Of a DNA stretch of 64,000 nucleotides, positions 37,666 to 46,566 are shown one piece after another; within the stretch, counting starts at the first letter, position 1, and each line of letters starts with the position of its first letter. The translations under genes were made by a program, and so were the position numbers. Under the pieces are notes generated by a model. It was not told the origin of the DNA. It made no database searches and was given only the letters and a program-made list of their open reading frames with translations. This DNA is from Lysinibacillus sphaericus (GTDB lineage Bacteria; Bacillota; Bacilli; Bacillales_A; Planococcaceae): positions 1,434,001-1,498,000 of the forward strand of contig NZ_CP019980.1 in the NCBI RefSeq assembly GCF_002982115.1, written 5' to 3'.

Positions 37666-38817
<1,152 letters not shown>

Positions 38818-38958
38818 AATTGGAATGGCGCTTAGCGAAAATTTACCTGTTATAGAAAAACTATTGATAATATAGAAAAATTTTGGGCTTGTTCATCGCT
38901 TTTTTAGGGTGAAATAGTCTATACTAAAAAAGTGAGATTTGGAAAGGGGGCTAGCATT

Positions 38959-39231
38959 TTGAATATGGAATCAATATTAGGATTTGCACCGATCATATTG
39001 ATGTTCGTGGCGATGTGGTTCATTTTAATCCGTCCTGCAAAAAAAAGACAGCAGGAAACGCAAAATATGCAAAGTAGCTTACAGCGTGGAGATAAAGTTA
39101 TTACAATCGGTGGCTTACATGGTGTTATCGACTCAATTGAGGACACAGCTGTCACTTTAGTAATCGCTGATAATGTGCGCGTTAAATTTGACCGTCAAGC
39201 AATTGGACGTGTCGTAAATGATCAAGTTTAA
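38959..39231 (+). CDS. yajC: Preprotein translocase auxiliary protein YajC
   Basis: A 90-residue single-span membrane protein associated with SecDF. It has the helix FAPIILMFVAMWFILIRPAKK, then a soluble domain with SLQRGDKVITIGGLHGVI. I choose TTG 38959, eight bases after AAAGGGGG; ATG 38965 is a possible alternative, while GTG 38932 precedes the ribosome site. Located between tgt and the DUF421 gene as in B. subtilis (yrbF). Confidence 0.93.
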   Translation: MNMESILGFAPIILMFVAMWFILIRPAKKRQQETQNMQSSLQRGDKVITIGGLHGVIDSIEDTAVTLVIADNVRVKFDRQAIGRVVNDQV

Positions 39232-39239
39232 TATGATTA

Positions 39240-39275
39240 GGCGTTGTCCCAAATAACCTTTGGACAACGCCTTTG
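39240..39275 (+). terminator. Hairpin after yajC
   Basis: GGCGTTGTCC (39240-39249) and GGACAACGCC (39262-39271) form a perfect 10-bp stem; the T tract behind is short. Confidence 0.7.
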
Positions 39276-39373
39276 CCATTTTAAAGGCTATGTCGAAATG
39301 CGTATAATTTTGCCACACTTTTTTGTATAAAAAGCAACAGATACGGTCACCTTGATAGAGTGGGGGTGTTCGT

Positions 39374-40009
39374 ATGGAAGAATATTTAGCAATTATTTTT
39401 AGGACATGCTTTTTATATGTTTTTATACTTATTGTTTTTCGATTAATGGGCAAGCGAGAAGTCGGTGAACTATCTGTTATCGATTTAGTCGTTTTCGTCT
39501 TGATTGCAGAAGTAGCTGCCTTTGCGCTAGATGATTATGAAAACCCATTATTTAATGCTATTTTACCGATTATTATTTTGCTCTTTATTCAAATATTGAG
39601 TGCTTATTTATCGTTGAAGAATAAGAAAATACGTGATTTAGTTGATGGCGATCCAGCTCTGCTTGTCAAAGATGGAATTATCCAAGAAAGCGAGATGCGA
39701 AAACAGCGCTATAATTTAGATGACCTTTGCCAGCAACTACGTGAAAATGGCATCTCCTCTGTTACGGAAATAGCTTATGCCTATTTAGAGCCTTCTGGTA
39801 ATCTTTCCGTTTATAAAAAAGATGAAAAGGCTTTTGTCTATCCGCTTATTATCGATGGTGATATCCAAGACCGACATTTAATGCTTATCCATAAAGATGA
39901 AAAATGGTTAATGGATGAGTTAGCTAAAAGTAATATTCATGATAGTAGTACCGTGTTCTTTTGTATATGGGAGGACAATCGACTTCATATTCAATTGAAG
40001 GAACATTAG
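39374..40009 (+). CDS. DUF421/YetF-family membrane protein
   Basis: A 211-residue protein with three N-terminal transmembrane helices and a cytoplasmic alpha/beta domain. Typical patterns are RLMGKREVGELSVIDLVVF (about residues 23-42) and VDGDPALLVKDGIIQESEM followed by LDDLCQQLRENGISSV. Related proteins (YetF, YrbG, SpoVA-type family members) are of poorly known function. GAGTGGGGGTG precedes ATG 39374. Its end overlaps convergent spoVB by four bases. Confidence 0.88.
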   Translation: MEEYLAIIFRTCFLYVFILIVFRLMGKREVGELSVIDLVVFVLIAEVAAFALDDYENPLFNAILPIIILLFIQILSAYLSLKNKKIRDLVDGDPALLVKDGIIQESEMRKQRYNLDDLCQQLRENGISSVTEIAYAYLEPSGNLSVYKKDEKAFVYPLIIDGDIQDRHLMLIHKDEKWLMDELAKSNIHDSSTVFFCIWEDNRLHIQLKEH

Positions 40010-41523
40010 ACCTTCTTCGCTAATTTCCGAATATAGTGGAAATCTGTAAAACGCAATTGATTGGACATTAATAATAACGTAAATAGTAAAAATAACGTGA
40101 CACAACTACTTAAAATAAAAGGTAGTGGCAGTATTTGCATAAAGAAATATTGGGCAATACAAACGGCAATGAAGCAACTATAAGGGACAACAAACATACG
40201 GAAGCCGGCGCGTAAATTTTTGCGCTGTCTGACCGTAGCAATATGCAAGAATGATGTAAGTAAAACGCCGAAGCCAATGGCTACAACAGCTCCTTTTTCT
40301 TGGATGCCAGGTTGAGAGGCCAGTACAAACATAACGAATAGTTTACCGAGTCCACCATAAATGGAGTTCATCATGGCAGCGCGCGCCTCACCAACGGCCT
40401 GCAAAATGGAATGTAATGGACTTTGAATATAATAAAAATAAAATATAGGTGCTAAAATTTTCACATAGCCTCGGTTTTCTTCTAGATGAAATAATTTCAT
40501 GGCTAGCTCATCACCGTGAACGAAAAAATATGTGGCGGCAATGCAGCCTACTAAAGAAGATAAGCGCAACGAAACGGAAATACGTTCCTGTAAAAGCGCA
40601 TTGTGTTGGCGTGCAACAGCATCACTAACAGCAGGAATAAGGACAATAGAAAGTGCTGTAGACACAAAGGCTGGGAATAGTAGCAAGGGCACTAAAACAC
40701 CTGAAATGACCCCATATAAAATAGTAGCGGCAGAGGCCGTTAATCCTGCCATCGTTAATGCTTTTAAAAAAATAATCGGTTCTAAAAACCAAGTGAAGGA
40801 GCCAAATAGTTTGCTTCCTGCAGATGGGATGGCTACCCGAAGCATTGGTGAAGCTGGATAAGACTCCACTTTGCTTTTCTTTGGTAATAATCTCCTCTTT
40901 GAAACGGCGTAATGTAGCCATAAATACAGGAACGCAACAACTTCAGCTAAAAGGGTGATACCCATAGCAGAAGCCGCCGTTATGGAAGCATTATTATAAG
41001 CTGCAACCAATGGTAGCATAAAGGTAATAAAGCCGATGCGGACAACTTGTTCAAGCATTTGTGCCCAAGCAGTTGGTGTAATTTTAGCAACGCCCTGTAA
41101 ATAAGCGCGGAGCAATCCTGAACCGACCGAAACAGGCACGGCAAACAGTGCAATCCAAAGTGTAAATGTTGTTTGTTCATTATGTAACAGAGTAGTAGAA
41201 ATATAAGGTATTGTTAGTGCTAAAAGTGGCATAAAAACAATCATGCCAATAAATGACCAAATGATTGCCGTACGCATCACGCCAAAAATGCTTTCACGTT
41301 TATTTTTTGCTAGTAATTCTGCCACAATTTTTGCTACAGCGATAGGTAGTCCAAGTTGAATGAGTGAGATGAAGAAAATAAATGCAGGATAGGCGGTCAT
41401 ATAAATACCGACTGCTTCTTCACCAGCAATGCGCATAAACTGCATTCTATAAAAGAAGCCAAAAAGTTTAGATAAAAAAATAACAAACATTAAAAATAGT
41501 GTACCTCGTACAAAAGAACTCAT
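40006..41523 (-). CDS. spoVB: SpoVB-like polysaccharide/lipid flippase (MOP superfamily)
   Basis: A 505-residue protein with about 14 hydrophobic helices of the MurJ/Wzx-like MOP superfamily. It starts SSFVRGTLFLMFVIFLSKLFGFFYRMQFMR and contains GIYMTAYPAFIFFISLIQLGLPIAVAK. SpoVB is needed for spore cortex peptidoglycan synthesis in B. subtilis, probably as a lipid II flippase; the position between yrbG and comN is the same. Minus-strand GAAGGGACGG precedes ATG 41523. Paralogues in the family (YtgP, YkvU) cannot be excluded by sequence alone, but synteny favours SpoVB. Confidence 0.87.
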   Translation of the reverse strand: MSSFVRGTLFLMFVIFLSKLFGFFYRMQFMRIAGEEAVGIYMTAYPAFIFFISLIQLGLPIAVAKIVAELLAKNKRESIFGVMRTAIIWSFIGMIVFMPLLALTIPYISTTLLHNEQTTFTLWIALFAVPVSVGSGLLRAYLQGVAKITPTAWAQMLEQVVRIGFITFMLPLVAAYNNASITAASAMGITLLAEVVAFLYLWLHYAVSKRRLLPKKSKVESYPASPMLRVAIPSAGSKLFGSFTWFLEPIIFLKALTMAGLTASAATILYGVISGVLVPLLLFPAFVSTALSIVLIPAVSDAVARQHNALLQERISVSLRLSSLVGCIAATYFFVHGDELAMKLFHLEENRGYVKILAPIFYFYYIQSPLHSILQAVGEARAAMMNSIYGGLGKLFVMFVLASQPGIQEKGAVVAIGFGVLLTSFLHIATVRQRKNLRAGFRMFVVPYSCFIAVCIAQYFFMQILPLPFILSSCVTLFLLFTLLLMSNQLRFTDFHYIRKLAKKV

Positions 41524-41616
41524 GCCATCCGTCCCTTCTCAAGCCGCAAAAATTCATTTACACTATTTGTATGCAAACACTTCTTACGATACAACTTTGA
41601 TTGGAGATGATTCAAA

Positions 41617-41955
41617 ATGAGTATGCAACATGCACAACTATTTGAAAAAATTCGTCCGGCAATTGATAGTAAGATTGCAGAGTTTAAGTATTATAAATAT
41701 GATGCGATTTCCGCAGAAGAATTATGGCGTTATTGTGTAGAAAAAAAATGGCGCAAAAAAAATGTTGAGCAATTACGATTATATGAAATTATCGCAACTA
41801 TATTTGCAGTATCGCCGTCTGATATTGTATCATTCAATCAAGTAGAGTTTTTACAAAGTGATAATTGGTTTGCAGAAATAAACACCGAGGAATTAAAATC
41901 ATTGCTTGGGCCATTAAAAACACAAGAAGAATATGTCGTTTCTGTAAAAGATTAA
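41617..41955 (+). CDS. comN: Post-transcriptional regulator ComN-like
   Basis: A 112-residue soluble protein of the ComN/YrzD family, located between spoVB and secDF as in B. subtilis, where ComN affects late competence mRNA (comE) and localises with DivIVA. Visible pattern: ISAEELWRYCVEKKWRKKN, IFAVSPSDIVSFNQVEFLQ. TTGGAGATG lies before ATG 41617. Divergent from spoVB. Confidence 0.82.
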   Translation: MSMQHAQLFEKIRPAIDSKIAEFKYYKYDAISAEELWRYCVEKKWRKKNVEQLRLYEIIATIFAVSPSDIVSFNQVEFLQSDNWFAEINTEELKSLLGPLKTQEEYVVSVKD

Positions 41956-41993
41956 TAAGAATACTACAGTGTTGAATTGACACCAAGCGCAAC

Positions 41994-42023
41994 GTGTTTC
42001 ATAATGAGTGTGTTGCGCTTTTT
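41994..42023 (+). terminator. Intrinsic terminator after comN
   Basis: AAGCGCAA (41994-42001) and TTGCGCTT (about 42012-42019), followed by T. Confidence 0.8.
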
Positions 42024-42181
42024 TACTTTGTACAAGCCATGTCGAAAAAAAGGCTGTAAAAGATTGTAAGGGACTTTGCTTTCCCTACATAATTGTTCCG
42101 CTTACTATTCATAATGAAATGGAAGACGCATCTTCTATTGGTACGGAATTTGCGCGTTATTGAACGATTGAAATAAGTAAA

Positions 42182-42290
42182 GCAAACCTTTTGAAGCACG
42201 AGCTACATAATTCTAAAGGAAAAGGAGGAATACACGCTTCAAAAGGTATTGCTAGTATACTTGTTTGCAGTGTAAGGGATGCCCTTGCAC
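42182..42290 (+). promoter_or_regulatory. Strongly structured 5-prime leader of secDF
   Basis: Two stable hairpins precede secDF. The first has a perfect 12-bp stem, ACCTTTTGAAGC (42186-42197) with GCTTCAAAAGGT (42236-42247), and alternatively the outer GCAAAC (42182-42187) with GTTTGC (42263-42268). Its 38-base loop exposes AAAGGAAAAGGAGGAA. The second is GTGTAAGGG (42270-42278) with CCCTTGCAC (42282-42290). No T run follows either, and the secDF ribosome site begins about 8 bases later. It does not match any RNA class I know; function inferred only from structure and place. Confidence 0.6.
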
Positions 42291-42311
42291 CAATTCGAGG
42301 AGGATTTATAG

Positions 42312-44579
42312 ATGAAATTAAGAAGTCGAATTGTTGCATTCGTGCTACTTATGGTGCTGTTTTTTTCTACCATGGGTACGACTGCACAAGACATCTTAAA
42401 GGACATTAAGCTTGGTCTTGATTTACAAGGCGGGTTTGAGGTACTTTATGAGGTCAAAGAATTAAAAGAAGGACAAAAAATCACACCGGAAGTTGTAACC
42501 GCAACGTCAACTGCACTGGGTAGACGTGTCAACGAGCTTGGCGTAAGTGAACCAAGCATTCAGGTTGAAGACAAAAACCGTATTCGTGTGCAATTAGCGG
42601 GGGTTGAAGACCAAGAATCTGCTCGTAAAATGCTATCTACATCTGCGAATTTAACATTCCGTGATGTCGATGATAATTTACTACTAGATGGTGATGATTT
42701 AAAAGCTGATGGTGCGACGGATTCCTTTGACCAACAAAACCGTCCAATTGTTTCGCTAACGTTAAAAGATGCGAAAAAATTTGCAGATATTACAAGTAAA
42801 ATTGCTGCCAAACCACAAGGTCAAAATTTACTTGTTGTATGGTTAGACTTTGAAGAGGGTGTCGATTCTTATAAAGCGGAATCACAAAAAGCGAAGCCTC
42901 GCTATGCATCTGCAGCAACAGTGAGCCAAACATTAAATACAACGGATGTTATGATCAGCGGTAATTTTACAGTTGAAGAAACTAAAAATTTAGCAGGCAT
43001 TTTAAATGCTGGTGCACTTCCTGTGAAACTTGATGAGATTTATTCTACATCAGTGGGCGCACAATTCGGTGACCAAGCATTGAAAAGTACAGTGTTTGCA
43101 GGTATTGTAGGCGTAATCGTTATTTTCCTATTTATGCTATTCTACTACCGTTTACCGGGCTTTATCTCAATCATTACTCTTGCTATTTTTACATTCTTAG
43201 TTCTTGTTGTGTTCGACTGGATTAATGCCGTATTGACATTGCCAGGTATTGCAGCGATTGTGCTCGGAATAGGGATGGCTGTGGATGCGAATATTCTAGC
43301 GGCAGAACGTATTCGAGAAGAGCTTCGAGTAGGTTATTCTACTAAACAAGCCTTTCAAATTGGTTCTAAACAATCATTATCAGCGATTGTCGATGCACAG
43401 TTAACAACTTTATTAGCTGCAGCAGTACTGTTTCATTGGGGAACAAGCTCTGTTAAAGGATTTGCAACAACATTAATCATTAGTATTTTACTAAGCTTCC
43501 TAACGGCTGTGTGGGGTTCACGTGTACTACTAGGGTTACTTGTAAATAGTGGTTACTTCAATAATCCAGCATGGTTTGGTATTCCAAAATCGAAACAACA
43601 TAATTTGAATGAAAAAATCAGCACATTAAATTTATCAACAAAATTTGATCGTTTTGACTTTGTACACAACCGTAAAAAGTTCTATACGTTCTCGCTAGCT
43701 ATTTTTGTAGCAGGGATTGTTGTGCTAGGCATTTTCCGCTTAAATCTTGGTATTGACTTCGTAAGTGGTACGCGCGTGCAAATTGAAGCAGATCAAACTT
43801 TAACGAAAGAAGAAGTTTCAAAATATGTGACTAGCATCGGTTTCCCATCTGATGATATCGTGCTTTCAGGTGAGAAAAAGAACATGGCGGTTATTCGCTA
43901 TAAAGATGACTTATCACAAAGTGACATTTTAAAATTCAAAAAGGTAGCAGGAGAAAAATACGGCCATGAGCCTGGGGTAAGTACTGTATCTCCAACTATT
44001 GGTGAAGAGCTAGTGAAAAATGCGATTAAAGCATTATCACTTGCTGCACTTGGGATTATCATTTATGTAGCCATTCGATTTGAATGGCGTATGGGTGTAG
44101 GTGCGATTATGTCACTGCTACATGATGTATTCTTAATTATTGCTGTCTTTAGCTTTATGCGCTTAGAAGTGGATATTACGTTTATTGCTGCCGTACTGAC
44201 AATTGTTGGTTACTCCATTAACGATACAATTGTTACATTTGACCGGATGCGTGAAAACTTAGCGCAATATGATACAATTAAAGACCGTGAAGTATTAGCG
44301 AACATTGTTAATAAATCGTTGCGTCAAACGATGGGACGTTCGGTGAATACGGTGTTAACTGTAATTATCGTAGTCGTGTCACTCCTTATTTTCGGTGCAC
44401 CATCTATTGAAACGTTCTCTATCGCATTGTTAATCGGTTTAATTACAGGTATGTATTCTTCTATCTGTATCGCAGCCCAAATCTGGTACTCATTAAAAGT
44501 ACGTGAGATGAAAAAATCAGATGGTCAACTGCGTAAAAAAGAGAAAAAACAATGGGGAACAGACGAGCCGACTGTTTAA
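42312..44579 (+). CDS. secDF: Fused protein translocase subunit SecDF
   Basis: Proton-driven membrane factor that completes protein translocation through SecYEG. The 755-residue protein joins SecD and SecF: signal-like first helix, DIKLGLDLQGGFEVLYEV, GRRVNELGVSEPSIQVED, the SecD membrane block with GIGMAVDANILAAERIREEL, then the SecF half starting RLNLGIDFVSGTRVQIEAD with GYSINDTIVTFDRMRENL. About 12 transmembrane helices. Fusion is typical of Bacillus relatives. TCGAGGAGG precedes ATG 42312. A terminator follows, and the gene order breaks from B. subtilis after it. Confidence 0.98.
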   Translation: MKLRSRIVAFVLLMVLFFSTMGTTAQDILKDIKLGLDLQGGFEVLYEVKELKEGQKITPEVVTATSTALGRRVNELGVSEPSIQVEDKNRIRVQLAGVEDQESARKMLSTSANLTFRDVDDNLLLDGDDLKADGATDSFDQQNRPIVSLTLKDAKKFADITSKIAAKPQGQNLLVVWLDFEEGVDSYKAESQKAKPRYASAATVSQTLNTTDVMISGNFTVEETKNLAGILNAGALPVKLDEIYSTSVGAQFGDQALKSTVFAGIVGVIVIFLFMLFYYRLPGFISIITLAIFTFLVLVVFDWINAVLTLPGIAAIVLGIGMAVDANILAAERIREELRVGYSTKQAFQIGSKQSLSAIVDAQLTTLLAAAVLFHWGTSSVKGFATTLIISILLSFLTAVWGSRVLLGLLVNSGYFNNPAWFGIPKSKQHNLNEKISTLNLSTKFDRFDFVHNRKKFYTFSLAIFVAGIVVLGIFRLNLGIDFVSGTRVQIEADQTLTKEEVSKYVTSIGFPSDDIVLSGEKKNMAVIRYKDDLSQSDILKFKKVAGEKYGHEPGVSTVSPTIGEELVKNAIKALSLAALGIIIYVAIRFEWRMGVGAIMSLLHDVFLIIAVFSFMRLEVDITFIAAVLTIVGYSINDTIVTFDRMRENLAQYDTIKDREVLANIVNKSLRQTMGRSVNTVLTVIIVVVSLLIFGAPSIETFSIALLIGLITGMYSSICIAAQIWYSLKVREMKKSDGQLRKKEKKQWGTDEPTV

Positions 44580-44588
44580 TAAATACTT

Positions 44589-44628
44589 AAAAGAGCCATC
44601 TCAACATCAGTTGAGATGGCTCTTTTTT
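44589..44628 (+). terminator. Intrinsic terminator after secDF
   Basis: AAAAGAGCCATCTCAAC and GTTGAGATGGCTCTTTT form a perfect stem of about 17 bp ending in a T run. Confidence 0.95.
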
Positions 44629-44787
44629 TGAAAAAGACCTTCATGCCGCCCAATCTTTGTTTTAGCTATTAATTAAGAATCTCCATTTACTACTAAAAAG
44701 CAGACTAATTTATATATTCTTAGAGTATCAATTGATTTTTAAAAAAGGTTTTGCTAAATTTTAAATAAAAAAAGGGGGGCTTATTTT

Positions 44788-45348
44788 ATGCGTAAGAGTA
44801 TTACCTTTATAACCTTTTTTGGGATATTAGTATTTCTACCTCTTGTAAATATTTTAGTTGAAGAAGTTTCTGCTTCAACTAAAACTACAGAATCCGGATA
44901 CATAGAGTATAGAAAAAATATTTTTGTAAATAAAGAATTGATGGATGAAGATGGAAAATTAGTATATGAAGCCGCATGTCTACTTGAACTTCTTAAATCT
45001 CAGCAAACTCCAAAATTTATTCAATATGCTATACCACAAGAGGAAAATTGCGTTTTTTGGTATAAACAAGAATTTGATACTACACCATACAATTATGTTA
45101 ATGGATTGATAAATGGTCTCCCTTGGTCTATAGCATCAGTTGAAATTAAAGACCCTAGAATTACGATTCCATTAGGTTTAATTGTCGGTATGTTAGAAGC
45201 CATTAAAGCACCTAATACGATGTATGGGGCAATAGAATATTATAATTGTTATTATCCTAACGGTGGTGATTTTAAGAAAGTTATGAAATTAACGAAATAC
45301 TATTGGGATCCAAACAGAACCGCTCAAGCAAAAGTATATGTTGGATAA
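44788..45348 (+). CDS. Secreted protein of unknown function
   Basis: A 186-residue protein with a typical signal peptide (MRKSITFITFFGILVFLPLV, likely cleaved after VSA near residue 30) and an exported part with three cysteines (EAACLL, EENCVF, YYNCYY), rich in Tyr, Ile and Asn. Strong ribosome site AAAGGGGGGC before ATG 44788. Base composition is richer in A+T than the neighbouring core genes, suggesting accessory or acquired DNA between secDF and trp. I recognise no domain. A small two-helix membrane protein is encoded just downstream. Confidence 0.7.
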   Translation: MRKSITFITFFGILVFLPLVNILVEEVSASTKTTESGYIEYRKNIFVNKELMDEDGKLVYEAACLLELLKSQQTPKFIQYAIPQEENCVFWYKQEFDTTPYNYVNGLINGLPWSIASVEIKDPRITIPLGLIVGMLEAIKAPNTMYGAIEYYNCYYPNGGDFKKVMKLTKYYWDPNRTAQAKVYVG

Positions 45349-45419
45349 ATTAGAAAAAATCTCTCTAATTAATTTGATAGTCTTTCTTGTTATATACAGA
45401 GAAAGAGGGTGAATTTATT

Positions 45420-45617
45420 ATAAAAGCAAACTTTTTTATGATGTTTTTGGGCATAATGATTGGGTTAACAACCGGTTTTCTAATCATTAATAATGAAATA
45501 GAGGTAACTACAAGCATATTTCTAATAGTATTCTTGATATTGGCAGTGCTCATGTTAATTGCTCTGTTATATAAAAATTATAAAGTTAAACTTCAAGAAA
45601 ATAATCAAGATGACTAG
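45420..45617 (+). CDS. Small membrane protein, two helices, unknown
   Basis: About 65 residues: two hydrophobic helices (FFMMFLGIMIGLTTGFLII and TSIFLIVFLILAVLMLIALLY) and a charged tail ending QENNQDD. The frame is open from TTG 45387, which has no ribosome site. AAAGAGGGTG (45402-45411) is a good site, but the in-frame codons at 5-8 bases are ATT 45417 and ATA 45420; the first ATG is 45438. The gene follows a secreted-protein gene by about 70 bases, an arrangement seen for exported effector and immunity pairs, though nothing here proves that. Confidence 0.5.
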   Translation: MKANFFMMFLGIMIGLTTGFLIINNEIEVTTSIFLIVFLILAVLMLIALLYKNYKVKLQENNQDD

Positions 45618-45637
45618 TAAAACTGGTGGTTTCGGGG

Positions 45638-45686
45638 TGTAGACAAACTCCGGGGTTTTCACGTTTGTCTACAGTCCGTTTTATTT
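45638..45686 (+). terminator. Intrinsic terminator after the accessory pair
   Basis: TGTAGACAAAC (45638-45648) and GTTTGTCTACA (45663-45673) form a perfect 11-bp stem, with GTCCGTTTTATTTT behind. Confidence 0.8.
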
Positions 45687-45847
45687 TAATTATTGAAAAT
45701 ACTGCTGTTGATTTTTCCTGCGTGCTGAAGCTTTATGCAAAAAGATTACTAAATAAAGGTAAACTGTGACAAATAGGAGACCTTGTTGGTCAATATCAAC
45801 TCCTACTTAATGAATGGGCAAAGTTTAAATGAATTGAAGTGAAGATT

Positions 45848-45927
45848 TGCTCGACTCTTGCGGAACAACATGAGACGTAAGACACCAAACGCAACGGAGG
45901 AGTGCCCAAAGGAAGCAAGCAGCGCAG
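45848..45927 (+). repeat. Degenerate Bacillaceae intergenic repeat, copy B
   Basis: CTCGACTCTTGCGGAACAAC, ATGAGACGTAAGACACC, AACGGAGGAGTGCCC and AAAGGAAGCAAGC follow the order of the common Bacillaceae repeat (ACTCCTGCGG - GAGAC - ACCCC - GGAGG - GGAAAGCAAGC). It lies between the accessory pair and the trp promoter, in a long gene-free stretch (45618-46033) that otherwise shows only the terminator at 45638. Confidence 0.45.
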
Positions 45928-46033
45928 TAACACAAATCAATAAGTCCTATAAAAATTGAAGTGATAGTGCTTATAATTCACTAACAAATGCGAATAGAAA
46001 TAAGCTGCTTTTTAATCTTTTTATCAGAATTGG

Positions 46034-46062
46034 TTGACAATTATTGTAGGTTGGCATAGAAT
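46034..46062 (+). promoter_or_regulatory. SigmaA promoter of the trp operon
   Basis: TTGACA (46034-46039), a 17-base spacer and TAGAAT (46057-46062): near-consensus. Transcription should begin near 46069, giving a leader of about 500 bases. Confidence 0.75.
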
Positions 46063-46068
46063 AAGGCT

Positions 46069-46503
46069 AACTTTTCGTTCGGTATATGGTAGAAGGTCTC
46101 GGGAGCGAGATCGACCTTAGAACAGATGAGCAGAGCATAGATGAGAATAGCTGAGAAATTGTTGAATAAGAGTAGTAGCATAAGTGTGCAATGTAGAGAG
46201 TCAGTGGTCGGTGTAAACTGATTTGTAGCTTATGTGAATGGACTTATGAGAGTTGCTATATAATAGCAAACGGATTCCCCACGTTATCGGGGGTGCTTCC
46301 ATCATGACGGTTGTGTTACACAGCTGTTGATTAGGCGCATGCCTGAAAATCCTTCGCCTGAAACCACAGCGATTGATTTAATTTACGATAAAATGGTTGA
46401 AGCACATAAGTGAGAGCTTTTTAGCTCTAATATGAGGTGGCAACGCGGTCATGATCGTCCTCTGTAATTAGGAATTTTCCTTTTTGCAGAGGGCTTTTTT
46501 GTT
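46069..46503 (+). ncRNA. T-box leader RNA, tryptophan-specific, controlling trpEDCFBA
   Basis: The T-box proper begins with AGAGAG (46195-46200), then GTGGTCGGTG; the specifier TGG (46239-46241) lies in GTGAATGGACTT. The T-box sequence is GGTGGCAACGCGG (46436-46448), one base off the usual GGTGGCACCGCGG. Its bulge TGGC fits a GCCA tRNA end, as expected for discriminator G of tRNA(Trp). The terminator is CCTCTG (46459-46464) with CAGAGG (46487-46492) and T6. The 5-prime 120 bases hold an extra hairpin (AAGGTC/GACCTT). Confidence 0.92.
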
Positions 46504-46566
46504 TTGTTTTGATGCTTTTCCCAACTCGTATATGAAAATTTATTTTAATAAAGGGGTTTTGTCGAT

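Noticed and set aside
42191-42409. 72-codon ORF overlapping the secDF leader and start, considered as an export-sensing arrest peptide
   Set aside because: TTG start lies in the arm of the leader hairpin without a ribosome site, and the frame continues far into secDF out of frame; the peptide has no export signal.
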